This document shows, one piece after another, positions 19,901-29,722 of a stretch of DNA of 64,000 nucleotides (position 1 is its first letter; the number at the start of each line of letters is the position of its first letter). Under the pieces are notes generated by a model. That model saw only the letters and a list, made by a program, of their open reading frames with translations, ran no database searches and was not told the origin of the DNA. This DNA is from Pycnococcus provasolii (Eukaryota; Chlorophyta; Pseudoscourfieldiophyceae; Pseudoscourfieldiales; Pycnococcaceae): positions 62,001-126,000 of the forward strand of contig OW568902.1 of the NCBI GenBank assembly GCA_938743325.2. The letters run 5' to 3'. The position numbers and the translations under genes are program-made.

Positions 19901-20107
19901 GTGCATGCCATGGCGCGTGTTCCTCCAGCATCAATGACGTCGGACATGGGTGCGATTCCCGCATTTTCGACGCTTGAGCCCATTACGAGTGCAACCGAAC
20001 TGACGTTGCGAAGCTCCGTCGAGGCTCGCGTTGGCGGACCTGACCACGGCGAAGGCGCGTCGAGTCCGAGCGCGACGAGCAGCGAAGGTGCTGGCGGCGG
20101 ACAGTAA
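16916..20107 (+). CDS. Long coiled-coil protein, possibly FBF1-like
   Basis: 1063 residues. The first 380 residues are Ser/Gly/Pro/Ala-rich and disordered, with short acidic motifs such as NVLGLLGGMDSDADSDDDVN. Residues about 380-920 form a nearly continuous Ala/Arg/Glu coiled coil. The C-terminal part has a poly-Gly stretch and YLQEQRRLLEKFRAEA. Overall order (disordered N-half with short acidic motifs, long coiled coil, a short conserved tail near the end) resembles FBF1, the transition-fibre protein of centrioles and basal bodies, but coiled coils mimic each other and this is only a suggestion. It converges on eIF4A with 125 bp between stops. Confidence 0.75.
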   Translation: MSAQQKSSLRGAPALGSGASSSSSSGGPGGGASGGASSSQGVLLQSRPSRASMKKAQAPGSGGTGAGGGLSSLGDAPGPGLGPRLNNRLGAKSTSHEDMASIDALFDDSKEHGDISLGGNIEKSKDNSPPKTKKSAAAAAAAANKNKTTAAAKGFDSDSDEKESSPTRYEPWAQTKPVSAGRSAAAENTLAAFLSEDLSAPAAASSENVDLSLLGGSKPPPRGGRRSSMPNTGAAPAQAPAPAPAPAQAPAPLGGPRTAFGSTESLTAASVKSDDKNEDNVLGLLGGMDSDADSDDDVNLGGYRPSSMTASTSQPRPRRQLAPPTRPATAPAPAAVAPTSVTATANATGKPSTAPQQPPRPTPGTYSSSSGTPDATPRTMMHAADLAVIQEKHAKEIAAIKSAHAAEVQSLRGEANRLRDDVARGGGEGAAAAAEASRLRMELAEARQAEQAAKAALTTARAEADAGSRRSTEEIASLRAALATAQASGGAAAGAGSMSAAAEARAARAEGDAAAARTELDSLRRSAVADLAAAERKRQADVAAAAHAAEASMSSRVRALEEERRSFEVARSSATEIQSLATTVKGVSEAFEKVQGSLIRRFDENASRRESAAAAREEAAAAAERSLSSREADVDAGREAVKNLIQQLEAALAAARASGSEERTRLMREHARLQAESAQLDAEKAAARAGSTVELERLDASRKAASAERDAALEEAHKERTRLHAERREHEMERSRILEACSTSRSEMSRLESVVASKASELARVEASLSAAREALESERATLAHEKAASAAERAEVHAEATRLTAVALAARQASETAADDKASCDAQRRAFETERADLASERERIRADAARVARLETAVAAAQERLERERVAAAQERNSLTEERVAASRAAEAARQAQLELARGVRDTASPGRAKRPSGRVAAARSRARAARELMGVSGMTRVGGGGGGGGGGGSMAPYLQEQRRLLEKFRAEAEGSSHSVLLSGGGSGGGGSAVHAMARVPPASMTSDMGAIPAFSTLEPITSATELTLRSSVEARVGGPDHGEGASSPSATSSEGAGGGQ

Positions 20108-20232
20108 GAAGTAGAGTTTTTTTTATTGAAAGAAAAAGAGAAATTACACGAAATGGATATTTCCCAAACACTCGTGAAGCCATACCTTTTAAACCGTCCC
20201 AACTCCCCCGTGAAGTTTTAAAGAAGAGGACT

Positions 20233-21468
20233 TTAAATCAGGTCGGCGACGTTCGACGGCAGCTCCTCGATCACCGTGTTGTAGAAGCGCTGAATGTCAG
20301 CGAGCATCCTCTCGTCGTCGCGGCTGACGAAGTTGATGGCGACACCCTTGCGGCCAAAACGTCCGGATCGACCGATACGGTGCAGGTAGTTCTCCGGCTG
20401 CGTGGGCAGGTCGTAGTTGATGACGAGCGACACCTGCTGCACGTCAATTCCACGAGCGAGCAGGTCCGTGGTGATGAGCACGCGGGACGAGCCGCTGCGG
20501 AACTCGCGCATGATGACGTCACGTGTGTTTTGGTCCATGTCACCGTGCGTCGCGCTGACGGTGTGGTCGCGCGCGCGCATCTTGTCGGTGAGCCAGTCCA
20601 CCTTCCGGCGGGTGTTGCAGAAGATGACGCTCTGCGTGATGGCGAGCGTTTCGTACAGGTCGCAGAGCGTGTCGAGCTTCCACTCCTCGCGGTCGACGTT
20701 GACGTAGAACTGCTTGATACCCTCGAGCGTGAGTTCGTCACGCTTGACAAGGATGCGCACGGGCTTGGACATGAACTTGCGCGTGAGTTCGAGCGCCTCC
20801 GGGGGGAGCGTGGCGCTGAAGACGCCAACCTGGAGCTTGCCGGGGAGGAGCTGGAAGATGTCGTAGATCTGGTCCTTGAATCCGCGGCTGAGCATCTCGT
20901 CCGCCTCGTCGAGCGCGAACATGCGGATGCTGTCGGGACGCAGCGCGCGGCGGCGGAGCATGTCGTAGACGCGTCCGGGCGTTCCCACGACGACGTGCAC
21001 ACCGCTCTGGAGGATGCGCGCATCTTCTCGCACGGAGGTTCCACCGACGCAGGCGTGGCACTTGACTCCGAGGTAGTCTCCGAGTGCGCGGAGCACCTTT
21101 TCGATTTGCTGCGCGAGCTCACGCGTGGGCGCGAGCACGAGCGCCTGGCACTCCGCCTGTTCGTAGTTGAGTTGCTGGAGGATGCCTGTGCAGAAGGTTG
21201 CGGTTTTTCCCGTACCAGATTGCGCCTGTTGGATGACATCGAGTCCTTTCGTCATCGGAACAATCCCACGCTGCTGAATCGCCGAAGGCTTCTCAAAACC
21301 GTACGCATAGATCCCACGCAGCAGGTTCTCGTGAAGTCCCATGACGTCAAACGTCTCGTGAACTTCTTCCCAGTCCGCGATGATGTCGTCACCCGACGTG
21401 GTCGAGCTGTAGTACTCCTTCATCTTTTCGTCATAACCACGATCGTCGAAATTCGTCTCGCCAGCCAT
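20233..21468 (-). CDS. EIF4A: Translation initiation factor eIF4A (DEAD-box RNA helicase)
   Basis: 411 residues, the normal eIF4A length. All helicase motifs are present in order: Q-motif region [60 protein letters not shown] and [13 protein letters not shown]. The C-terminus [11 protein letters not shown] matches canonical eIF4A, separating it from eIF4A-III and other DEAD-box proteins. It unwinds mRNA leaders in the cap-binding complex. No intron is needed; the protein is intact. Confidence 0.97.
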   Translation of the reverse strand: MAGETNFDDRGYDEKMKEYYSSTTSGDDIIADWEEVHETFDVMGLHENLLRGIYAYGFEKPSAIQQRGIVPMTKGLDVIQQAQSGTGKTATFCTGILQQLNYEQAECQALVLAPTRELAQQIEKVLRALGDYLGVKCHACVGGTSVREDARILQSGVHVVVGTPGRVYDMLRRRALRPDSIRMFALDEADEMLSRGFKDQIYDIFQLLPGKLQVGVFSATLPPEALELTRKFMSKPVRILVKRDELTLEGIKQFYVNVDREEWKLDTLCDLYETLAITQSVIFCNTRRKVDWLTDKMRARDHTVSATHGDMDQNTRDVIMREFRSGSSRVLITTDLLARGIDVQQVSLVINYDLPTQPENYLHRIGRSGRFGRKGVAINFVSRDDERMLADIQRFYNTVIEELPSNVADLI

Positions 21469-21769
21469 ATTGAGGGTAAATGAAAATGAGTGAAGTAAGA
21501 GAGAAAGCAGAAAGAAGACAGGTACTGCGGCGCCTTACGTTGCGTGGGCAGCCGAGTGGGAGCGAGAGAATGAACCAAGCAGAGGGCAGGGCAGATGGCA
21601 CTAGGGCAGAGGCCGGAGGGAGGGGGGAGGAGGGAGGGGGAACGCGCCCACTCCGGAGGGAACGGGAACGGACGCGCCGCCACCCCGGGAAAGGCGGCAG
21701 AACTCCGGCCCGAAATTCAGGGAGCCTGTGAATGGAATTCATTGTGGGAATGCGCCTGGGAGTCTGCCA

Positions 21770-22000
21770 ATGTGTGGATCCCCCTTGGAAACTTCTTGAG
21801 TGGAAAGTTCGGTCGGGGAACGAATTCACTCAATTCAGTTAGGGAGGGAGGGAGCTCTGCCCGTGCAATGTGTGGATCCCCCTTCGGAAGTCCCTCTAGT
21901 AGGGGAACGTTCGGTCGGGGAAGGAATTCAGTTATTATCGTAGGGGGGGAGGTCTGCCCATACAATGTGTGGATCCCCCTTTCTCTTCAGGAGGGTGGAA
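21770..22000. repeat. 98-bp degenerate tandem repeat
   Basis: TGTGGATCCCCCTT recurs at 21773, 21871 and 21968 (97-98 bp apart), followed each time by a GTTCGGTCGGGGAA-type segment in the first two units. Confidence 0.8.
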
Positions 22001-22779
22001 CGGAACGTTTGCATTGTCCGTCGGGGCAGAACCTTCCCCGAATTCGGGGAATCCCCGGGAATGGCATGTGGCCATGTGGTGTGGGGGGAACCCACTGGGG
22101 GGGAACCCGGTAAAGGTATCCCCTCGATCGAGGAACGCTTCCCGGGACCCTTCGACTCACCAGTTGCCACACCCTTGGACCGTAGGCCGTAGGGGGCTAC
22201 TAGGGACCAAACCCTTATTATTCGGGACACTTGCGACGAAAAAACTCAAAAAAGGTTGCCCGTTGGCTGGATTTGTCAAGTGTCAACTGTCAAAACCTCC
22301 CCCCAGTCCCGACAGATTTCCCCGACCAAAAAGGGTTTGTGTTGGCAACCTTTTGCAAGGGTCGCAAGTTGTCCCGAATTAACCCGAATTAACCCGAATG
22401 AATAAGGCTGCGGTTGACAAAATAAAATGGAAAAGGGCCCTCCTGATCAGCCCCAATTAAGGGTAGTATAACTGCGAGCAAGGTTATTATGGATCGCCTT
22501 ATAATTACCCGGGGGGGGCCGGAAGTTCAGTCCGGGGGCCATCAAATGCTTGCTTGCTTTTGGTCGAGGCATTTGGTCGGGAAAACTAGTTTCACATCAA
22601 AATTCACCCTTGTGATCGTGTTGTTGACGGTGTTGTTGTTGGTTTTCACTTTTCAACGACAAGCTCTTGTTGTTTCTCACCACCGGTCTCTATACTATAC
22701 GGGCATTTGCGTGTGTTACAGGAAAGGAATTGGCCTCAGGCTCGAAATCGGTTCGTGCGGTGAGCCTCCTGTGAGCCTC

Positions 22780-22930
22780 ACTTGAGGGCGAGCAACGGCG
22801 CAGCCGTGCGAGTCTTGTTAATCTTACACTCGGGCGAGAACGGCGTAGCCGGGCGAGTCTTGTAACACTCGGGCGAGAACGGCGTAGCCGGGCGAGAACG
22901 GCGCAGCCGTGCGAGTCTTGTTGGCATAAG
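22780..22930. repeat. GGCGAGAACGGCG tandem module
   Basis: Three to four copies of CTCGGGCGAGAACGGCG followed by AGCCGGGCGAGTCTTGT. A diverged copy lies at 34379-34460 upstream of the phytochrome gene. Confidence 0.75.
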
Positions 22931-23314
22931 TATATACGAGACACACTCAGCGTATCTCGTGTATCCGTACTGGGCGTGCTAAGCGAGCGAGCGAGCGAAG
23001 TTCGAGACACACTCAGCTCGTGTATCCGTGGCGTGTTACAGGAAGTTGGCTCTGGCTCGTTTCGTGGCGTGAGCTGTACCTGTGAGCCTCACTCTTGTGT
23101 GCGCAGTGAGCTTGCTTGTGTGCGTGCCGTGTAAGCTCGCACTTATTTGAGCGTGCTTGCTCATCGAATTCGTAAGTGTGTGTGAGCCTCCCTCCCTCAC
23201 TCTTGCTTGTGCACGAGTTGCGTGCTTTGTGAGCCTCGCTCGCTCTTATAAGAGTGCGCTTTCGTTCAAGCTGAAGTGTCCTCCTCACTTGTTGAGTGAG
23301 TGAGGTCCACGAAG

Positions 23315-26212
23315 ATGATGATGGCCGCCGCCGCGCAAGGTGATGATGATGAACATGACAATAATCATGGGAAGCCTGCACCACCACCCTCGCGTCCGGG
23401 AGGCATTCCCTCTTTGCGTGCGTCCCGTTCGCAACTCAAGTCCATCTCGTCGGCCGCTCTGGGTGTAAGTAGTATGAAGGCGCACTTCACTTCCTCTACG
23501 CACTTAACAGCCTCAGGAGCTTCTGGACCTCCTTCGTGGTCGCACGACTCCGCGTCCGTCATTGTGAAAGCACCGCGTGCGACGAACCTTATGCTCGGCT
23601 TCTCGCCAGGGGACAAGGTGTACACAGCCTCAGGACGAACCGCGTTCATACGAGGCATTTCGTCACTGCCAGGACAATCGCCACGACTGTGGGCGACGTA
23701 TGCCGCGGGTGTCGTTCCACCGCCGCCAAAGAAAACACAAGGGGCGAAAGGTGCGCGAGTACGCGCGCACGCAAGCACAAATAATAACAAAGTCGTCAAC
23801 GCGAGGACGTGGGCAGGCATGGACGCCATGCGAAAAGCGCGCACGAAAAGAACAGCCGTCGGCGGCGACTCGAGAACGGCACTCGCGCACGCCGCGAACA
23901 CAAACTTAGGTGTCAGCGAAGCAGGGGAAGGGACGGGAGGACTCGCCACCATACACGTCGTGCGTGAAGTCGTCGACTCCGCAGCCACGGGTACGAACGC
24001 ATCCATGACGCCACACCTCGCCGCGTCAGGACGACTCGACACAATCACGCAAAAGCCGATGAAGCAACCTATCGCGACGAGCTTCGGAGAAACGGACAAG
24101 TTCATCGGAACGCTCAGGCAGCACACCAACCTGCAGGACGAAGTGACGGACCGGGAACGGTGGATTCGACTCACGCACGAGGCGCGCGCGCCGGACAACG
24201 ACACGGCTGCCACCGTCACCGCTGTCGGACGTGCGCGAGAGTTTGCACTTCCCGCAAGACCGACGCACGTGCGCGCGAGCGCGATGTACGACGCGCTGTA
24301 CGACGGCGGCGACTCCAGGCCGTACGCGAGGAACGTCTCGGAGAACGATCGCGAAGGGTGGTTCGTCCTGCGCCCAATGCCGGAGGTGGAGTACATGTCG
24401 CGCCTGAGCCGCGTCGAGGGTGTCGAGGATCGCATCAAAGACAGCAACGAAACGTTCCCATTCCGTGCGTCGAACAGCCTGAAAACTCCACTCGGATTGC
24501 CACTGTGTGAGCTCCTCGGCACCGCGCGAAAGCCAACGCTCGTGAACACGGAGGAGGCACCCGACAGTCCGAGCGACGGCACGAGCGTCGCTGAATCTGC
24601 CGCCGCCGTGGATGAGCCCGAGCAGAACGAGACGAACGCCGGCATGGCGAGCACCGCCGGTTCGCACCACAACTCGCATCATGCGTCCAAGATAGTGACG
24701 ATCCGACCCGAGCACGAGAAGGTGATCTCCGAAATTCCTCAGGACGTCGTGTCCAAGTCGCGCTATAAGAATGTTCCCGTCGAACGGCTGCTGCACACGC
24801 ACCGCCTTTACATGCAGATGAATTGCGGGACGGAGCGCACGTGGGCGCCAGATCGCGGGCCGTCCGGCGCGCGACGATTTGGCGCGCTCGATCGAACGAT
24901 GCCCGCAGAATGCCGCATTGCATGCAAGGCTGATTCCAAATCGAAGCGCAATGCTGCCAACTTAGCTGCTGCTAAGGTGAAGGTGAAGGATCCAACAAAG
25001 CATCACGTTCGCCCTGAGAAGGATCGAACGTACTACTGCCCTGTGGAACCGCAGATGCCGGATGGCAGCAATGAGCTTCCGCCAGGCTTCACTTACAGCG
25101 CTAGCCATCCCGGCGCTGTGATGTTCAAGGAGATGGAATTCGGTGCTTGGGATCGTCTCGCTTCGGCAACGCTGCGCGAAGGCGAGGACATCAATCCAGC
25201 CATTAGGGCTGCTAAGGCGGTCGCGGCTGCCGAAAGGGCAAAGCACCGTGCCGAGGCTGCCAAGCATGCTTTGGCAGCCGGAGGCGGCCAGGCGTCCGCG
25301 AAGATGGTAGCGAGGACGGCGGAGGCGGCTGCAGTCGCCAACTCGCACATGATTGACGCAAAGGCTCAAGCACGCGCCGCGACGTCCGCACGGCGTGCGT
25401 ACCTGCACGAGAGATTTGGCGCGGCATCCGCTCGACTGCATGATGTGCCGCTGTACTGCCGCGGTGAGGATCCGGTATTCATCGAAGGGCAGAGACAGAT
25501 CCTTGAAGCGAGGGAGGCTGTGGCGAACGGCGAGAAGCTACCACGTACTCCTCGCGGCGACATTGCCCATACGACGGGTCCGCTGACGGCGCCACGCGCG
25601 CTTCGTCGAGCGCCGCCTGAAACGCTCATCCCCGTAACGCTCGGTCCAGACGTCAACTATCGCGGTGCTCACACGCAGCGATACTGGACAGGGGCGGCGG
25701 CCATGCACGACGTCATTCCTGCGTCTGAGACGCTGCCGGCTCACGTGATGCATCACGATCGTCGGACGGAAGAAAACGCGATACGCCACTCGGGGTCCGT
25801 CGCAAGTCTCGAGATTCGAGCGGCGCGTGCGATGGACGTGTGGTCCATGCCCGAACGCGCAGCTGTTGGCATGGATGCCGTTGACTTTACCGCGCCGAAT
25901 CCTGGTGACGAGCGCATCGTCCCTACGACCGACGGACCGCCTGCGCGAACGCACGTACCGGCGACCACGGATCGCAACCGCGCGTCGGATGCATATGCAC
26001 GCAACGTGCGCGCCCTGAGCACGAAGCGCTTTGTGGCATACGCGCAACCTGGAGCTGACATCGCGTCTCAGTGTGGATATGGGCCGCTGAGGGGCGCAGG
26101 TGGCATTGGTTCGTCGACGAGCGCAACTGCTGACTACTTGCCAGTGGCGGCGAGCGAGACGCGTTCTGCACTGTTGGCGCTCAAGCAGGTGGGCAGCCAG
26201 ACTGCGCGATGA
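23315..26212 (+). CDS. Large protein of unknown function
   Basis: 965 residues from the first of three consecutive ATGs; the frame opens upstream only through GTG. I recognise no domain. Visible features are a Pro/Ser-rich N-terminus, PGDKVYTASGRTAFIRGISS (about 95-115), an acidic low-complexity stretch near 410-450, an Ala-rich helical segment (about 630-700, KAVAAAERAKHRAEAAKHAL), and a C-terminal half with several short aromatic motifs such as RYWTGAAAMHDV. No signal peptide or membrane span is apparent. Codon use resembles its neighbours. Being long, uninterrupted and rich in short conserved-looking blocks it could be an axonemal or cytoskeletal protein, but this is a guess. Confidence 0.8.
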   Translation: MMMAAAAQGDDDEHDNNHGKPAPPPSRPGGIPSLRASRSQLKSISSAALGVSSMKAHFTSSTHLTASGASGPPSWSHDSASVIVKAPRATNLMLGFSPGDKVYTASGRTAFIRGISSLPGQSPRLWATYAAGVVPPPPKKTQGAKGARVRAHASTNNNKVVNARTWAGMDAMRKARTKRTAVGGDSRTALAHAANTNLGVSEAGEGTGGLATIHVVREVVDSAATGTNASMTPHLAASGRLDTITQKPMKQPIATSFGETDKFIGTLRQHTNLQDEVTDRERWIRLTHEARAPDNDTAATVTAVGRAREFALPARPTHVRASAMYDALYDGGDSRPYARNVSENDREGWFVLRPMPEVEYMSRLSRVEGVEDRIKDSNETFPFRASNSLKTPLGLPLCELLGTARKPTLVNTEEAPDSPSDGTSVAESAAAVDEPEQNETNAGMASTAGSHHNSHHASKIVTIRPEHEKVISEIPQDVVSKSRYKNVPVERLLHTHRLYMQMNCGTERTWAPDRGPSGARRFGALDRTMPAECRIACKADSKSKRNAANLAAAKVKVKDPTKHHVRPEKDRTYYCPVEPQMPDGSNELPPGFTYSASHPGAVMFKEMEFGAWDRLASATLREGEDINPAIRAAKAVAAAERAKHRAEAAKHALAAGGGQASAKMVARTAEAAAVANSHMIDAKAQARAATSARRAYLHERFGAASARLHDVPLYCRGEDPVFIEGQRQILEAREAVANGEKLPRTPRGDIAHTTGPLTAPRALRRAPPETLIPVTLGPDVNYRGAHTQRYWTGAAAMHDVIPASETLPAHVMHHDRRTEENAIRHSGSVASLEIRAARAMDVWSMPERAAVGMDAVDFTAPNPGDERIVPTTDGPPARTHVPATTDRNRASDAYARNVRALSTKRFVAYAQPGADIASQCGYGPLRGAGGIGSSTSATADYLPVAASETRSALLALKQVGSQTAR

Positions 26213-26290
26213 TTGTAAAATTTTCGACTAATGTTTTATCTTACTAGGAGGGAGGAGGTGCCAATATTGCATTGCATTGCGCGCTTGTGA

Positions 26291-27376
26291 TCATGCGTCG
26301 TCGCCGCCGACGAGCGAGTTCAGCAGCATGCTCCGCTCGTCGTCCGTGAGCGATCCCCACGCGCCGTTCTCCGCGCGTTTCTTATAGAGCTTGAAGCACA
26401 CGACGCCCAAGAAGATGACGGATCCGGTCATGGCGAGCACGCCTCCGACGATGCCGGCGCCTTCGATGAACCCAAACTCGTGAACGTAGCACTCCGTCTT
26501 GACACTCAAGCTGAACGGGCTGAGGACGGTGGAGACGCTGTCTTCCGAAACTCCGCCGAGGTTGGTTTCCGTCGCGTACTTGACGGTGTACTTGCTGTCG
26601 TCGCACTTGCTGTACATGTCCACGGCGCCGTGTTTGTCCGCTTGTGTGGCTGGTCGGTTGCGAACGACTCGCTCGACGACCACCTTCGTGAGCGTTCCCA
26701 TGGCGAGTTCGACGGTGTTGACACCCTCGAGTCCGAACGTCTTCGTGTACTCGTCGAAGTCCTTGGGTACTTCGTTAAGGTCATCGTACACGAACATTTG
26801 GAGCGGCACACCGGTGGAGTTGATGGATTGCGCTCTAAACACAAGACTGCTTTTCGGGTTCCTGGCGTGCCACTCGAGTCCTTTCGGCGGTAAAGAGCCG
26901 TGCATGCCAACGTCCGGCTGGTTGACTGAGAAAAAGTACGCCGAAGTCGCGTCCGGGTCACACGACGCGGTTTCCGGTGGCGTTTCCAACAAGACAGGAG
27001 ACGGCGAGAAGTCCGCGCATATCACCAAGTTCGGGTGTTCGACGTCGTTGTTGTTAAACTGAAGCACACGCGGACACGCGGCGTATCCAGCCTCTGAGGC
27101 CAAGGTGTCCCCCAGGACGTCTATGAGCGCAGGCATCTTCACAAGTGCCATTGGGTTTTCGCTGAACGCCGCACCAGAGACAAATGACAGGCCACGTGAG
27201 ACGTACGACGGACATATTAAGAGTCCAGGATATTTCAGCGACGAAGTTTCACGTCTTAACGTGGACAGGTGTTTGCTGCGAGATAAACGACTCGAGGTCA
27301 CGATGACTATAAGCAGCGCACTCAACAAACCAAAGATGTATAAACTGGATACACTTAACAACTTCCAAGTCTGCAT
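26291..27376 (-). CDS. Two-pass membrane protein, ENaC-like topology
   Basis: 361 residues. One membrane span near the N-terminus (about 8-28, LYIFGLLSALLIVIV) and one near the C-terminus (about 315-338, GGVLAMTGSVIFLGVVCFKL) enclose a Cys-containing loop of about 290 residues. Soon after the first span comes SLKYPGLLICPS, which resembles the FPAVTIC motif that follows the first span of ENaC/ASIC/degenerin channels, and the second span is preceded by a Gly-rich GAGIVGG. The topology and this motif suggest a trimeric cation channel of that broad type. The Cys pattern of animal members cannot be confirmed by eye, so this is tentative. Convergent with the large unknown gene, 78 bp apart. Confidence 0.8.
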   Translation of the reverse strand: MQTWKLLSVSSLYIFGLLSALLIVIVTSSRLSRSKHLSTLRRETSSLKYPGLLICPSYVSRGLSFVSGAAFSENPMALVKMPALIDVLGDTLASEAGYAACPRVLQFNNNDVEHPNLVICADFSPSPVLLETPPETASCDPDATSAYFFSVNQPDVGMHGSLPPKGLEWHARNPKSSLVFRAQSINSTGVPLQMFVYDDLNEVPKDFDEYTKTFGLEGVNTVELAMGTLTKVVVERVVRNRPATQADKHGAVDMYSKCDDSKYTVKYATETNLGGVSEDSVSTVLSPFSLSVKTECYVHEFGFIEGAGIVGGVLAMTGSVIFLGVVCFKLYKKRAENGAWGSLTDDERSMLLNSLVGGDDA

Positions 27377-27514
27377 ATCAATAACTCACGAGTATATACG
27401 TTGGTAAAAAGATATTTATTTTTCCAATTCCAATTCCAATTCCACTGAAGGCAAGTGAGTTGAACTCACCTGAATGAAGTGAAGTGAAGTGAAGTGAAGT
27501 GGTGAACTGAACTG

Positions 27515-27710
27515 TCACACGTATCTGAAAGAAATATCTGAACCCGTATTATCTGAAACCGTAAATATCTGAAACAACCGTATTATCTGAAACCGTACTA
27601 TCTGAAACCGTATCTGAAACAACCGTATTATCTGAACGAAATAAATAAATATCTGCTGAAACCGTATTATCTGAACGAAATAAAATAAATATCTGCTGAA
27701 ACCTGTTATT
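27515..27710. repeat. Degenerate minisatellite (ATCTGAAACCGTATT)n
   Basis: About twelve partial copies of ATCTGAAACCGTATT with insertions of AAATAAATA and ACAA; period drifts between 11 and 30 bp. Confidence 0.75.
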
Positions 27711-27815
27711 TTTTTTTAAAAAAAATATTTATACAAACAACTGGTGTGGCACACTGTACACGTACACGTCAACAACGTCGCAGGAAAAAAAAAAGCTTTG
27801 GGCACCAGGTTTAAA

Positions 27816-27916
27816 TAACCCTAGATCTCACCCAAACCCTAACACCGTAACCCTAGATCGATCTCACCCAAACCCTAACACCGTAACCCTAGATCGATCT
27901 CACCCAAAACCCTAAC
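27816..27916. repeat. Telomere-like array with 45-bp higher-order unit
   Basis: CCCAAACCCTAACACCGTAA and CCCTAGATCGATCTCA alternate in about two and a half 45-bp units, ending 49 bp before the ADAT1 start codon. Confidence 0.85.
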
Positions 27917-27965
27917 GGAGAAAACAGAAAAACTTTTTAGAAAAGACGACGCCTCATTTTTATTC

Positions 27966-29666
27966 ATGCCGGCGGCGATCCCGTCGGCAGTGGCGGCGTC
28001 GTTAACGGGGGCATCGGCATCGGCGTCGGCGGCAGTGGCACCGGCGTTGACGGGGGCACCGGCGTCGTTAACGGGGGCACCGGCGTCGGTTCCTCGTGCT
28101 CCTCCCTCTCCTCCTCCTAATAATAATAATAAAGAGCGTGTAGGTTTGTGTGGTCGGTATGTGGAGAAGCCTCGCATCACTAGCTCTCTTTTGGCTGATG
28201 GCGTTTCTATCATCGTCAAGGCGTTGCGTCGTACGCTTGTTTCGTTGAATTCTTCACCTTCAGGTGATGACGCTTGTGATGAACCTCGTGGGAATGAGCA
28301 TATAAATGTCGTGTCAGCTTTCGTGTTGTTGGTAAATGGGAATGGGAATGGAACCATGTCGTCGGGTAATAATCCTCGAACAGACTCGGAGTGTAAGCCT
28401 CCTCCTCAGGCTCAGGCTGATGCTCACACTTCTGATGCTGCTGCATCGTCAGCATCGTGTTCTCCGTGCTCTCCTCAATCAAATCACGAGTGGGAAGTTT
28501 ACGTCCTATCGTACGGGGAAGGCACGAAGTTCGTACAAGCACATGGGTCTGGGTCTGGCTCGCCTGATGACGATGGAAGCGTCGTGCGTGACATGCACGC
28601 GGAAGTACTCGCACGACGATCGCTCAAGAGACTTCTCTTATTGAGTCATCTCGAACCACTCCGAAACAAAGACCACGCAAACATCATTCACCATCTACAC
28701 TTCACCTCCGACCAGCAACGCATACTCGATGCCGCACGTCTAACCTGCAAGCCTCTCAACGCCACACTGCCCTCAAACTGGTGGTACAACCTCAACAACA
28801 AACTCGTCATGTACACGTCAACAGCGCCGTGCGGGAACGCGTGCGTGAGACGGTGGGTGAAACCGCGCAAAGACGTTCGTTTCGAAGGGTTACCAACAAA
28901 CGCAGAACTTGAACCTCACGTCTTTGACATCGCAAACCGACCGACACAAACCAACATGTTTGGAAGCTGGCGCGAAGGCGAGATCGCGTCGTTAGCCAAA
29001 GGAGGATGCTCAACAACAATGCCCAAGCACGTCGCGAAGTGGATGCCAACTGGCCTATCGCCGTCGTGCGCAATGAGCCAACCCATATTGAGCTGCAGCG
29101 ACAAAATCGCCACCTGGTCGCGTGTCGGAATCCAAGGATCACTCCTCGCGAATACACTCGCGGCACCAATACGACTTCACGCCGTTGTCATTGGACGCAA
29201 GTTCGACCGAGCGAGCTGCCGGCGCGCGCTCTCGCTACGCCTCGCGGGAAACATTAAGGGACTCCCGCCAATGACCACGCTCGACAACGATGCACACGCG
29301 CATCCTGTGCTGCTTGGATCGAGCGTACCCCTTACCAACAATGCCACAGAAACTATCGCGCACGACGATCGTGTTATGTTTGACGCAGATACACCCTGTT
29401 GTTGGTGGCACGCCGGACGCGTCGTCGAACTTTCGCCGATTGACTCACGCACAGGACTCGCACCCGACGGATCGGAGACAGACGTAAGCCCGCGTGCACT
29501 CCTCAGGCTTTTCGAGCGCATTGGCGGCAAGCACGACGGCGGCAGCGGCGGCGGCGGCGTGGAAACGTTCCGTGAGCGCAAGCGGCGCCTCAAGTCGGCC
29601 ACACACGCAAACATGAAACGCGAGGCACTCGACCGCCTCGCGGCATGCTGGCGAAACACTCTGTAA
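27966..29666 (+). CDS. ADAT1: tRNA-specific adenosine deaminase 1 (ADAT1/Tad1-like)
   Basis: 566 residues. The editase deaminase domain is clear: RDMHAEVLARRSLKRLL gives zinc-ligand His211 and proton-shuttle Glu213; TSTAPCGNACVRRWV gives Cys289; LSCSDKIATWSRVGIQGSLL gives Cys377. The next block, HAVVIGRKFDRASCRRALS, fits the inositol-phosphate-binding core typical of ADAT1/ADAR. No double-stranded RNA-binding domain is seen, favouring ADAT1 (A-to-I at position 37 of tRNA-Ala) over ADAR. The first 55 residues are an Ala/Thr/Pro low-complexity extension. It converges on an unknown gene with 56 bp between stops. Confidence 0.92.
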   Translation: MPAAIPSAVAASLTGASASASAAVAPALTGAPASLTGAPASVPRAPPSPPPNNNNKERVGLCGRYVEKPRITSSLLADGVSIIVKALRRTLVSLNSSPSGDDACDEPRGNEHINVVSAFVLLVNGNGNGTMSSGNNPRTDSECKPPPQAQADAHTSDAAASSASCSPCSPQSNHEWEVYVLSYGEGTKFVQAHGSGSGSPDDDGSVVRDMHAEVLARRSLKRLLLLSHLEPLRNKDHANIIHHLHFTSDQQRILDAARLTCKPLNATLPSNWWYNLNNKLVMYTSTAPCGNACVRRWVKPRKDVRFEGLPTNAELEPHVFDIANRPTQTNMFGSWREGEIASLAKGGCSTTMPKHVAKWMPTGLSPSCAMSQPILSCSDKIATWSRVGIQGSLLANTLAAPIRLHAVVIGRKFDRASCRRALSLRLAGNIKGLPPMTTLDNDAHAHPVLLGSSVPLTNNATETIAHDDRVMFDADTPCCWWHAGRVVELSPIDSRTGLAPDGSETDVSPRALLRLFERIGGKHDGGSGGGGVETFRERKRRLKSATHANMKREALDRLAACWRNTL

Positions 29667-29722
29667 AGATTTGGTAAAATTAAATGTAACAGTTGTATAT
29701 ATATATAACTTTTTTGGTTCTT

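Larger units (their letters stand above)
21469..23314. other. Repeat-rich divergent spacer
   Basis: About 1.8 kb without a gene. It contains purine-rich low-complexity DNA (21600-21720), the 98-bp tandem repeat at 21770-22000, G-rich sequence (22020-22110), a C/G-rich repeat module (22785-22930) and a duplicated segment: the GTGTTACAGGAA region near 22708-22785 recurs near 23030-23095. Confidence 0.6.
27377..27965. other. Divergent spacer made of satellites
   Basis: No gene. From left: TTCCAA hexamers (27421-27446), GTGAA pentamers (27476-27505), a 15-bp degenerate minisatellite (27515-27710), and a telomere-like array directly before ADAT1. Confidence 0.7.
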
